From contig JAQIJC010000001.1 of assembly GCA_036946405.1 (NCBI GenBank), forward strand, positions 3,485,501 through 3,549,500: a stretch of 64,000 nucleotides of DNA, in the 5' to 3' direction. This document shows positions 1 to 7,233 of the stretch, in pieces. The stretch is from Sphingomonas phyllosphaerae (lineage in GTDB: Bacteria > Pseudomonadota > Alphaproteobacteria > Sphingomonadales > Sphingomonadaceae). Under the pieces are notes generated by a model. That model had not been told where the DNA came from and made no database searches. It was given only the letters and a program-made list of their open reading frames with translations. The position numbers were made by a program, and so were the translations under genes. Each line of letters begins with the position of its first letter. The stretch's first letter is position 1.

Positions 1-52
1 CGACCGGCGAAGCGGCCGCCATCATGGCGCCGCGCATGGTGATCTTACGCAT
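1..52 (-). CDS. 5' end of an exported protein gene (partial)
   Basis: Only the first 17 codons are in the window, read leftward from an ATG at 52 behind a strong Shine-Dalgarno sequence (GGGGAGGA, about 56-63 on the minus strand). They encode MRKITMRGAMMAAASPV, a basic start followed by an Ala-rich stretch, which fits the beginning of a signal peptide. It lies downstream of the GH27 gene on the same strand with its own 340-base upstream region holding tandem palindromes and a GTATAC site. A TonB receptor or another secreted glycosidase would suit the locus, but too little is visible to name it. Confidence 0.45.
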   Translation of the reverse strand, partial: MRKITMRGAMMAAASPV

Positions 53-81
53 TGATCCTCCCCTTCATCCCTGAAAACGTC

Positions 82-113
82 TTTTATTTAATAAGGCTTT
101 TTTATTTAATAAG
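82..113. repeat. Tandem 14-bp repeat, each unit a palindrome
   Basis: The sequence TTTTATTTAATAAG occurs twice, at 82-95 and 100-113, 18 bases apart start to start. Each copy contains the odd-centred palindrome TTATTTAATAA. It lies 30-60 bases upstream of the leftward start codon at 52, in an AT-rich patch of an otherwise GC-rich region, so tandem operators or an extended promoter are likely. No matching pair was noticed elsewhere in the window. Confidence 0.4.
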
Positions 114-182
114 CAGCGCCGTGTTTTTGTCAAGCGCTACCCGCGTGCAAACCTCAGTCTGCGGTAAATTTTGCCTCCACCG

Positions 183-200
183 CCAATGGTATACGGAAGG
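183..200 (-). promoter_or_regulatory. GTATAC-core operator-like site
   Basis: On the minus strand the sequence reads TTCCGTATACCATT with GTATAC at 189-194. The CCGTATAC half matches the stronger sites at 10204, 23404 and 30864, but the other half differs. It sits about 135 bases upstream of the leftward gene at 52. It may belong to the same regulon; support is weaker than for the other sites. Confidence 0.3.
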
Positions 201-393
201 AGACGCCGCAATGACTTGTCAGATAGCGGAGTCGCTCGCCCGAAAACCATCGCAAGTCTTGAGCACCAAAAGCTTACCAATTTCAAGCCTGTAGTGTCAT
301 TGGCATCGTCAATCGCCACGGTACGGGCGCGCAGCAGGGCTGCGCGCATGACGTCCGGCCGTTCGCCGCTCGGAGATCGAGAAGAATCCGCCA

Positions 394-1938
394 CTACGGC
401 AGCACGCCCTCGGCTCTCAGCAGCACGGTTCCATGCGCCGGCACGTCGAAGGTCGCCGCCGACACGGGTACCTCCGCATCGCGCCACAGTTCGCGCAAGG
501 CCGAGAAGCGCGCAAGGCCCGCGTCCGCCGGCACCACCGTCATCCGCACCGGCTGCGCGCCGCGATTGAACAGCGCGAGCGCCACACCGCCATCCGCGAG
601 CCGCTTCGCCCATATTTCCTGCTTGCCGAAGACGCGCACCGCCTTGCCCTGAACCCCTGCCGCATCCTGATCGATCGCGATCACCGCGCGACGCGACAAC
701 AACGCCAGCGCCGCCGCGCTGGTCGTGCGCACGTCATGCCCCATCATCAACGGCGCGGCCGACATCGCCCACAGCGTCATATGCGTGCGATATTCGTCCT
801 CGCTCATCCCGCCGTTGCCGATCTCCAGCATGTCGGGATCGTTCCACCCGCCGGGGCCGGCATGGCCGAAGCGCGGGTTCCGCTCGAAGCCGATCTCGCT
901 CATCTTCGCATAATCGTCGGTGATGTCGCCGGTGGTGCGCCACAGATGCCCGCCGACCGCGCGCCCCCAGTCCGCCACGTCGAACCGCCCGTATTCGCAC
1001 AGCGAATAGACGATCGCGCGCCCGGTCGCCTTCAGCGCCGCGCCCATCTCGTAATAGCTACGGCGTACGGTATCGGCGGTGTCATATTGCCACTCGCCCG
1101 AACAGAGATCGTATTTGAGATAGTCCACGCCCCAGCGCGCGAAGGTCCGCGCATCCTGCGCGACATGGCCGTAGCTGCCCGTATAGCCCGCACAGGTCTT
1201 CAGCCCCGGCGAGCTGTAGATGCCGAGCTTCAATCCGCGCGCATGAACGTAATCGGCCAGCGCCTTCATGTCGGGGAATTTGGCATTGGGGCGCAGTTCG
1301 CCGTTCGCGCCGCGCTCGCCCTGCCAGCCGTCGTCGATGTTGACGTAGCGATAGCCCGCGTCGCGCAGCCCGGTGGACACCATCGCGTCGGCGATCGCGC
1401 GGATCGTACGGTCGTCGATCCGCTCGGCGAACCTGTTCCAGCTGCTCCACCCCATCGGCGGCGTCGCCGCCAGCCCGTCGGGCGCGATCGTACCGAGCGG
1501 CGGCAGCGACACTTCATGATGCGCCAGCGCGGCGGCGCGCGCCGCGCCGACCGGCTTTCCGATCTGCCTCACCTTCGAGAACCAGATACCGCCGATCAGC
1601 GCGACACCCGCCGGCGTAAGCCGCGCGGTCCAGCGCCGCACTGGCTGGCCCGGCGTGTTGATGTTGCGCACATCGAAGCGGATCGTGTCGCCGCTGCGGA
1701 CGATGTTGCGCATCGCCATCGTGCCATACCAATCCGAGGTGAGCTGTCCCTCCCATCCGGTCCGCGTTCTCGTCAGCTCCAGCAGCCGCACGCCCGGACG
1801 CGGTGCACGCCGGTCGAACGCGACCCGCAGCGTCGCTCCCGCCTTGGCCGGCAGTTCAGGCACCGCCACACGCGCCGGCGCCGGGGCCGACGCAACGCCT
1901 GCCATCATGATCGCCAGCGCCACCGAAGGCTTCTTCAT
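394..1938 (-). CDS. Secreted GH27 alpha-galactosidase
   Basis: A 514-residue exported enzyme of glycoside hydrolase family 27, expected to remove terminal alpha-D-galactose (or beta-L-arabinopyranose, used by some members) from oligosaccharides. The N-terminus (MKKPSVALAIMMAG) is a signal peptide. A beta-rich extension of about 150 residues precedes the TIM barrel, which opens with TPPMGWSSWN. YLKYDLC carries the nucleophile (about Asp277) and RTTGDI the acid/base (about Asp338). The C-terminal 90 residues look like the usual beta-sandwich. The start at 1938 follows GAGGGAAGAG; longer in-frame starts lack a signal peptide. It is divergent from the GH127-type gene at 2038 with a shared operator-like site between them. 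Family assignment is firm; exact substrate is inferred. Confidence 0.93.
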   Translation of the reverse strand: MKKPSVALAIMMAGVASAPAPARVAVPELPAKAGATLRVAFDRRAPRPGVRLLELTRTRTGWEGQLTSDWYGTMAMRNIVRSGDTIRFDVRNINTPGQPVRRWTARLTPAGVALIGGIWFSKVRQIGKPVGAARAAALAHHEVSLPPLGTIAPDGLAATPPMGWSSWNRFAERIDDRTIRAIADAMVSTGLRDAGYRYVNIDDGWQGERGANGELRPNAKFPDMKALADYVHARGLKLGIYSSPGLKTCAGYTGSYGHVAQDARTFARWGVDYLKYDLCSGEWQYDTADTVRRSYYEMGAALKATGRAIVYSLCEYGRFDVADWGRAVGGHLWRTTGDITDDYAKMSEIGFERNPRFGHAGPGGWNDPDMLEIGNGGMSEDEYRTHMTLWAMSAAPLMMGHDVRTTSAAALALLSRRAVIAIDQDAAGVQGKAVRVFGKQEIWAKRLADGGVALALFNRGAQPVRMTVVPADAGLARFSALRELWRDAEVPVSAATFDVPAHGTVLLRAEGVLP

Positions 1939-1979
1939 CGTTTCTCTTCCCTCGTCCGACCAACACTCTTGCGCCATGG

Positions 1980-2000
1980 CAGATATCGTATACGTTTCTT
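1980..2000. promoter_or_regulatory. Operator-like palindrome in the GH27/GH127 divergent promoter
   Basis: ATATCGTATACGTTTC with GTATAC at 1988-1993 lies in the middle of the 99-base region between the divergent starts at 1938 and 2038. The CGTATACG core is the same as at 10204, 23404 and 30864, though the flanks and the upstream CTTGA box spacing are not conserved here. One bound regulator could control both genes. Confidence 0.45.
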
Positions 2001-2037
2001 GTCCGAGTAAAGACGGGCGATCAATAGGAGGAGTTGG

Positions 2038-4413
2038 ATGTCGGCCCTTTCCCGCCGAGCGCTGATGACTGGAGCGGCCACGCTTTCGATCGCGATGGTA
2101 TTGCCGCGTGCGCTGCACGCCGCCCAGCGCACGCGTCTTCCGGCGCGCGCCGCACCGCTACCACTTACCGACGTCCGCCTTGCTCCCTCCGATTTCGCGA
2201 CCGCGGTCGAGGCGGATCGCGCATACCTGCTCGAACTCAGCGCCGACCGGCTGCTCCACAACTTCCGCAAATATGCCGGGCTGGAGCCCAAGGGTGAGAT
2301 CTACGGCGGCTGGGAGAGCGACTCGCTCGCCGGCCACACGCTAGGCCATTACCTCACCGCGCTGGTGCTGATGCATCAACAGACCGGCGACACCGAATGC
2401 CGCCGTCGCGCCGATTATATCGTCGCCGAACTCGCCGAAGCGCAGGCGAAGCGTGGCACCGGCTATGTCGGCGCACTCGGCCGCAAGCGGAAGGGTGAGA
2501 GCGCGATCGTCGATGGCGAGGAGATCTTCCCCGAGCTGATGCGCGGCGAGATCCGCTCGGGCGGGTTCGACCTCAACGGTTCGTGGTCGCCGCTCTACAC
2601 GGTGCACAAATTGTTCGCCGGTCTGCTCGACGTCCATGCCGGCTGGGGCAATGCGCAGGCGCTGACCGTGGTGCTCGGGCTCGCGACCTATTTCGAGCGG
2701 GTGCTCGCCGCGCTCGACGACGAGCAGATGCAGAAAGTGCTGGGCTGCGAATACGGCGGGCTCAACGAAAGCTATGCCGAACTCTACGCACGCACCAAGG
2801 ACCCGCGCTGGCTGGCGGTCGCGCGGCGTATTTACGATCGCCGCGTGCTCGATCCGCTCGCCGACCAGGAGGACAAGCTCGCCGGCTTCCACGCCAATAC
2901 GCAGGTGCCCAAGCTGGTCGGGCTGGCGCGGCTCTACGAACTGACCGGCGAGCAACGCTATCGCACCGCCTCGCAATTCTTCTGGGACCGCGTGACGAAG
3001 CACCACAGCTACGTCATCGGCGGCAACGCCGACCGCGAATATTTCTTCGGCCCGGATCGCATCGCCCGCAATTTGAGCGAGGCGACCTGCGAGCATTGCA
3101 ACACCTACAACATGCTCAAACTGTCGCGGCAGTTGTTCGCGCAGACCCCCGACGGCGCGTATTTCGACTATTACGAGCGCGCGCACCTCAATCACACGCT
3201 GTCGCAGATCAACCCGCGCACGCGCGGCTTCACCTATTTCACCCCGATGCTGTCGGGCGCGGCGCGCGACCATGCACCGGCCGGTCACGAAGGCTTCGTC
3301 TGCTGCGGCGGCAGCGGAATGGAGGCGCACGCCAAGCACGGCGACTCGATCTTCTGGGAGGGCGACGGCATGTTGCTGATCAACCTCTACATTCCCGCGC
3401 AGGCGCAATGGCGCGCGCGTGCTGCGACGCTCACGCTGGCGACCGGCTATCCTTATGAGCCCGAGGCGCGGCTGACCTTCGCGACGCTCGGCAAGCGCGG
3501 ACGCTTCCCGGTCGCGCTGCGCGTGCCCGCCTGGGCGGCGGGCCGCGAGCAGGTCACCGTCAACGGCGCGCCGGTCGAAACCGAGCACGCCGGCGGCTAT
3601 GTGATCGTAGAGCGGCGCTGGAAGGTCGGCGACACGCTGGCGATCACGCTCCCGCTGGAACTCCGCACCGAGGTCGCGCAGGGCGGCGGCCCGGTCGCGG
3701 TGCTGCGCGGCCCGCTAGTGCTCGCCGCCGACATGGGGCCGGCGGAGACGCCGTGGCAGGGCGTCGAGCCGGCCTTGGTCGGCGACAACGTCCTCGCCGC
3801 CTTCACGCCGGTCGCGGGTGCGGCGGGAACCTTCACCACCACGGGCGTCGGCCGTCCCGGCGACCTGACGTTCGTCCCCTTCTACCGCCAGTACGAGCGG
3901 CGCAGCGCGGTCTATTTCCGCGAGTTCACCGAGGGCGAGTGGCGCAAGGAGGAAGCCGCGTTCCGCGCCGAACAGGCCCGCCAGCAGGATGTCGCCGCGC
4001 GATCGATCGACGTCATGCACTTCGGCGAGATGCAGCCGGAGCGCGACCACAATCTCGAAAGCGAGCTGTCGTGGCCGGTCAGCTATCGCGGCCGCAACGG
4101 ACGCGACATACGCTCCGGCGGCTATCTGGCGTTCACGCTCAAGGCGCGGCCCGGTCCGCTGGTGCTGCAGGCGACCTATTGGGGCGACGACAGCAACCGC
4201 GGCTTCGACATTCTGGTAGACGACGTGAAGGTCGCCAGCGAATTGCTCAAGGGCAGCGCGCCCGGCCGCTTCGTCGACATCGACTATCCGCTGCCGCAGG
4301 CGCTGACCCGCGGCAAGACGGTGCTGCGGGTCCGCGTGGTGCCGCACGAGGGACAAACCGCCGGTCCGCTCTTCGGAGCGCGGCTGCTCGCCGAAAAGGG
4401 AACCGCAAAGTGA
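2038..4413 (+). CDS. Tat-exported GH127/GH146-type beta-L-arabinofuranosidase
   Basis: A 791-residue protein of the DUF1680 superfamily, in which GH127 and GH146 enzymes release beta-L-arabinofuranose through a cysteine nucleophile held by zinc. A Tat signal (SRRALMTGAA) leads into an (alpha/alpha)6 catalytic domain. Glu352 and Cys354 (CEHC) with Cys422-Cys423 (CCGGSGMEAHAKHG) match the Zn/nucleophile set known from HypBA1. About 200 beta-rich residues follow at the C-terminus. The start has an AGGAGG ribosome-binding site. The stop overlaps the GTG of the GH43 gene (GTGA), so the pair should be translationally coupled. Family choice between GH127 and GH146 is not settled here. Confidence 0.9.
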   Translation: MSALSRRALMTGAATLSIAMVLPRALHAAQRTRLPARAAPLPLTDVRLAPSDFATAVEADRAYLLELSADRLLHNFRKYAGLEPKGEIYGGWESDSLAGHTLGHYLTALVLMHQQTGDTECRRRADYIVAELAEAQAKRGTGYVGALGRKRKGESAIVDGEEIFPELMRGEIRSGGFDLNGSWSPLYTVHKLFAGLLDVHAGWGNAQALTVVLGLATYFERVLAALDDEQMQKVLGCEYGGLNESYAELYARTKDPRWLAVARRIYDRRVLDPLADQEDKLAGFHANTQVPKLVGLARLYELTGEQRYRTASQFFWDRVTKHHSYVIGGNADREYFFGPDRIARNLSEATCEHCNTYNMLKLSRQLFAQTPDGAYFDYYERAHLNHTLSQINPRTRGFTYFTPMLSGAARDHAPAGHEGFVCCGGSGMEAHAKHGDSIFWEGDGMLLINLYIPAQAQWRARAATLTLATGYPYEPEARLTFATLGKRGRFPVALRVPAWAAGREQVTVNGAPVETEHAGGYVIVERRWKVGDTLAITLPLELRTEVAQGGGPVAVLRGPLVLAADMGPAETPWQGVEPALVGDNVLAAFTPVAGAAGTFTTTGVGRPGDLTFVPFYRQYERRSAVYFREFTEGEWRKEEAAFRAEQARQQDVAARSIDVMHFGEMQPERDHNLESELSWPVSYRGRNGRDIRSGGYLAFTLKARPGPLVLQATYWGDDSNRGFDILVDDVKVASELLKGSAPGRFVDIDYPLPQALTRGKTVLRVRVVPHEGQTAGPLFGARLLAEKGTAK

Positions 4414-5972
4414 ACCGCTTCCTCCTTGCCGCCACCCTCGTCGCCGTCCCCGCCGCGCTGCTCGCGCAGGACGGCGTCCCGGTCGTCGCGCCGGGCAATC
4501 CGATCCTCGCCGACGGCCGCTATTATTCCACCGACCCTGCACCGTTCGTCGAAGGCGACACCTTGTGGATCCTCGCCGGGCGCGACGAGGCCGCACCCAA
4601 CGTCAACGACTTCATCATGAACGAGTGGCAGTTGCTGTCGACAAAGGACCCGGCGTCGGGTCGCTGGCGCCACTATCCGTCGATCGCGCGGCCGGAGGCG
4701 GTTTTTAGCTGGGCGGAACCGGGCCGCGCCTATGCGGGGCAGATCGTCAAGGGCTTCGACGGCCGCTATTACCTGTACGCACCGGTGCTGGAGCGGAACA
4801 GCGACGCGGAGGACCGGTTCGCGATCGGCGTCGCGGTCGCCGACCGCATCACCGGACCGTGGCGCGATGCGCATCCGTCCGGCCCGATCATCTCGCAGCG
4901 CGTCGGCGTCCCCAACAATATCCAGAACATCGACCCCACCGTGCTAATCGACGACGACAAGCGCGTCTACCTCTATTGGGGCACGTTCGGGCAGTTGCGC
5001 GGGGTGGAACTGGCGCAGGACATGCTGACGCCGAAGGGCGAGGCGATCCGCGTGAACACACTCACCGGCTTCTTCGAGGCGCCGTGGCTGATGAAGCGCA
5101 AGGGCACCTATTACATGCTCTATGCGGGCAACCATGCCGGGCCGACATCGCCCTGCACCCCCGCGGTCTATCACGCCTGCATCGCTTATGGCAGCGCGCC
5201 CTCCCCGCTCGGCCCCTGGACCTATCGCGGCGTCGTGCTGCCGCCGGTCAGCTCGACCACCGATCATTCCGGCGCGGTCGCGTTCAAGGGGCAATGGTAT
5301 CTGACCTACCATACCGCCGATGCGGTCGGCGGCGGGCATTTCCGTCGCAGCGTCGCGATCGACCGGATGGAGTTTGACGACGGCGTCACCCCCGCCGCGA
5401 TCCGGCCGATCACGCCGACCCGCCGCCCGCAGCCGCCGGCCGCCCCGACGCGCAACATCGCCGCGTCTGCGCACGCCACTGCCTCGAACGAGCCGATCCC
5501 GCTGCAATATTGGATCAAGTCGCTCAATGACGGCATCATCAAGGACAATCCGCTACCCCCCGACCTGTGGGGAAGCTGGTCGCCGAACAACCCGCCGCAG
5601 CAGTGGATCGAATATCGCTGGCCGGTTCCGGTCACGCTCGACGGCAGCCGCATCTACTTCTGGGGGGATCACCCCGCGGGTGCGAACGAGGGCGTCGCAC
5701 CGCCGCGTGCGTGGCACCTCGAATATTGGCAGGGCGGATGGAAGCCGGTGCCGCGCGCCAGCGCTTACGGCACCGCCGTAGACGGCTGGCAGGCGGTGCG
5801 CTTCCCGGCGATCACCACCCGCTGCCTGCGCGCGGTTTTCGATGCTTCGGGCAGCGCGGGCAAATACGCCGGGGTCGCGGTGCAGGAATGGGAGGCTCTC
5901 GCCCCGCGCGCGGCGGCGCCGACGAAGGCGAAGCCGACCGTGATCGCGAGTTGCGACGCGTCGAGAGGCTAA
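4410..5972 (+). CDS. Secreted GH43-type arabinosidase/xylosidase with C-terminal discoidin-like domain
   Basis: A 520-residue exported protein starting at GTG 4410, which overlaps the previous stop. VNRFLLAATLVAVPAALLAQ is a signal peptide. The five-bladed propeller shows the GH43 acidic triad: Asp42 (STDPAPF), Asp175 (QNIDPTVL) and Glu223 (FFEAPWL). From about residue 365 the sequence changes to an F5/8-type (discoidin-like) region with WIEYRWPVPVTLDGSRIYFW, a likely carbohydrate-binding or accessory domain. A similar segment begins paralogues A and B. Activity on alpha-L-arabinofuranosides or beta-xylosides fits the neighbours. The tail after about residue 500 is low complexity. Confidence 0.87.
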   Translation: MNRFLLAATLVAVPAALLAQDGVPVVAPGNPILADGRYYSTDPAPFVEGDTLWILAGRDEAAPNVNDFIMNEWQLLSTKDPASGRWRHYPSIARPEAVFSWAEPGRAYAGQIVKGFDGRYYLYAPVLERNSDAEDRFAIGVAVADRITGPWRDAHPSGPIISQRVGVPNNIQNIDPTVLIDDDKRVYLYWGTFGQLRGVELAQDMLTPKGEAIRVNTLTGFFEAPWLMKRKGTYYMLYAGNHAGPTSPCTPAVYHACIAYGSAPSPLGPWTYRGVVLPPVSSTTDHSGAVAFKGQWYLTYHTADAVGGGHFRRSVAIDRMEFDDGVTPAAIRPITPTRRPQPPAAPTRNIAASAHATASNEPIPLQYWIKSLNDGIIKDNPLPPDLWGSWSPNNPPQQWIEYRWPVPVTLDGSRIYFWGDHPAGANEGVAPPRAWHLEYWQGGWKPVPRASAYGTAVDGWQAVRFPAITTRCLRAVFDASGSAGKYAGVAVQEWEALAPRAAAPTKAKPTVIASCDASRG

Positions 5973-5978
5973 GCGCTC

Positions 5979-6081
5979 GTCGCCCCGGGCTTGACCCGGG
6001 GCCCCGCTTCTTCGTCACCGAGGGTCGAGCCGGGACCCCGGATCAAGGCCCTCCTGAGCTTGCCGGAGGGTCCGGGGCGAC
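5979..6081. repeat. REP-like GC-rich inverted repeats after the GH43 gene
   Basis: Just past the GH43 stop lies a string of nested inverted repeats built on CCCCGGGCTTGACCCGGGG and related words, bounded by GTCGCCCCGG (5979) and CCGGGGCGAC (to 6081). Such palindromic units are common between sphingomonad genes and may stabilise or terminate the convergent transcripts. No T-tract follows. Confidence 0.55.
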
Positions 6082-6140
6082 AGAAACAAGCAAATGCCAG
6101 CCGCTTGTTGAAGCTAAAGAACGCACATCGTCAAAATCAC

Positions 6141-6251
6141 CGCGTCACCCCGGCGAAGGCCGGGGCCCAGTTGGGGGACGCTGATGATGCGCGTCGCGCT
6201 TTGTTACATCGGCCTTCCCAACTGGGCCCCGGCCTTCGCCGGGGTGACGCG
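6141..6251. repeat. Perfect 35-bp inverted repeat (REP/BIME-like)
   Basis: The arm at 6141-6175, beginning CGCGTCACCCCGGCGAAG, is repeated exactly in inverse at 6217-6251, separated by a 41-base loop. It sits between the convergent GH43 and HExxH genes and could form a very stable hairpin that ends both transcripts. It resembles the dispersed CCCCGGCCTTCGCCGGGG elements of Sphingomonas genomes; that comparison is from general knowledge. Confidence 0.75.
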
Positions 6252-6308
6252 CGTAGACACTTCAACCCAGCACTATCAAACCGCTTCCCAACACATCAAC
6301 AGCCACCC

Positions 6309-7223
6309 TCAACACACCTCGGCCGTTGCCACCGGCGGCGCGCCGGCCGGCGCGCCCGGCCGCACCCGTGCTGGATGCCTGTAGAACACATCCCCCGACA
6401 GATGGTGGTTGCTGCCGTACACCTCCGACAGCACGTTATAGAGCGCCGGATCATAGCGCAGCAGGTCGGCGTCGTTCAGGATCACCTGTCCGTCGACCAC
6501 CGCCTGCATGTTCGAGTTGAACCAGGTCTGCGTGCCCTCCGCCCAATATTCCTGCAGCGTGGTCATCGCATATTCGCCCTTCCACATGCCGCGCGCCGCG
6601 GCCGCGGCATAGGCACGCTCGACCCGCGCATAGAGCGCCGGATCGGCGACCTCGACCGCACTCAGGATGCCATGCGAAAATTCATGGACGAAGATATGTT
6701 CACCGAAATAGCGCGTGCCGGGAATGCCGAGCAAATTCTCGGCGCCCGCGCTGACGAGCTGCCCGCCCGTGCCGCGCGCGCGACCGTTCCAATATTGCGC
6801 ATCGGTCAGCCGCCCGATCCGCTCGTCATAATGTTTGCGTTCGCAGATCGTCAGCCGCGGATCGTCGCGTGTCGGCTTCTTCCAGTCGCGCTGTTCGGGC
6901 AAGTCGACCGTGCCCTCCTGCACACCCAGGATCGCGACGCGGATATGCTGCGCGATCATCACGTGCCGCACGTCAGGACGCTCGATCAGCATTTCGGTCA
7001 CGATGTCGCGCGCGCGGAGCAATGCGGCATCGGGCACCGCCGCCGAAGACGTGATCGGTATGCCCACCGCATCGACATAGCGTTTGTAGAAGGGATCGAG
7101 CTTCCATTCCGCCGGCGGCACCCCGATCGCGTGGGCCACATAGTCGTCGCCGGGTGCCTGCGCCGCCGCGATGCCGGCCATGCTGCCGGCCGCGAGCAAC
7201 AGCGCACGGCCGATCGTCTTCAT
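6309..7223 (-). CDS. Secreted HExxH zinc-metallopeptidase-like protein
   Basis: A 304-residue exported protein. A signal peptide (MKTIGRALLLAAG to AAAQA) precedes a globular domain carrying HEFSHG (His180, Glu181, His184), with EYWAEG (Glu225, Glu229) about 40 residues later supplying a possible third zinc ligand. This is the gluzincin-like arrangement. The start at 7223 lies 11 bases past the stop of paralogue A; an ATG at 7232 is an alternative. The two are probably one operon. The family is not one I can name. Its place among glycosidases suggests a role on cell-wall glycoprotein or as a non-peptidase domain, which is inference. The unrelated lipoprotein near paralogue B also has a HExxH motif. 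Confidence 0.75.
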   Translation of the reverse strand: MKTIGRALLLAAGSMAGIAAAQAPGDDYVAHAIGVPPAEWKLDPFYKRYVDAVGIPITSSAAVPDAALLRARDIVTEMLIERPDVRHVMIAQHIRVAILGVQEGTVDLPEQRDWKKPTRDDPRLTICERKHYDERIGRLTDAQYWNGRARGTGGQLVSAGAENLLGIPGTRYFGEHIFVHEFSHGILSAVEVADPALYARVERAYAAAAARGMWKGEYAMTTLQEYWAEGTQTWFNSNMQAVVDGQVILNDADLLRYDPALYNVLSEVYGSNHHLSGDVFYRHPARVRPGAPAGAPPVATAEVC

Positions 7224-7233
7224 CGCCCGCATC

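Noticed and set aside
433..2010. 525-codon open frame opposite the GH27 gene
   Set aside because: Arg/His/Ala-rich shadow frame of a GC-rich gene; GH27 on the other strand has a signal peptide, motifs and ribosome-binding site.
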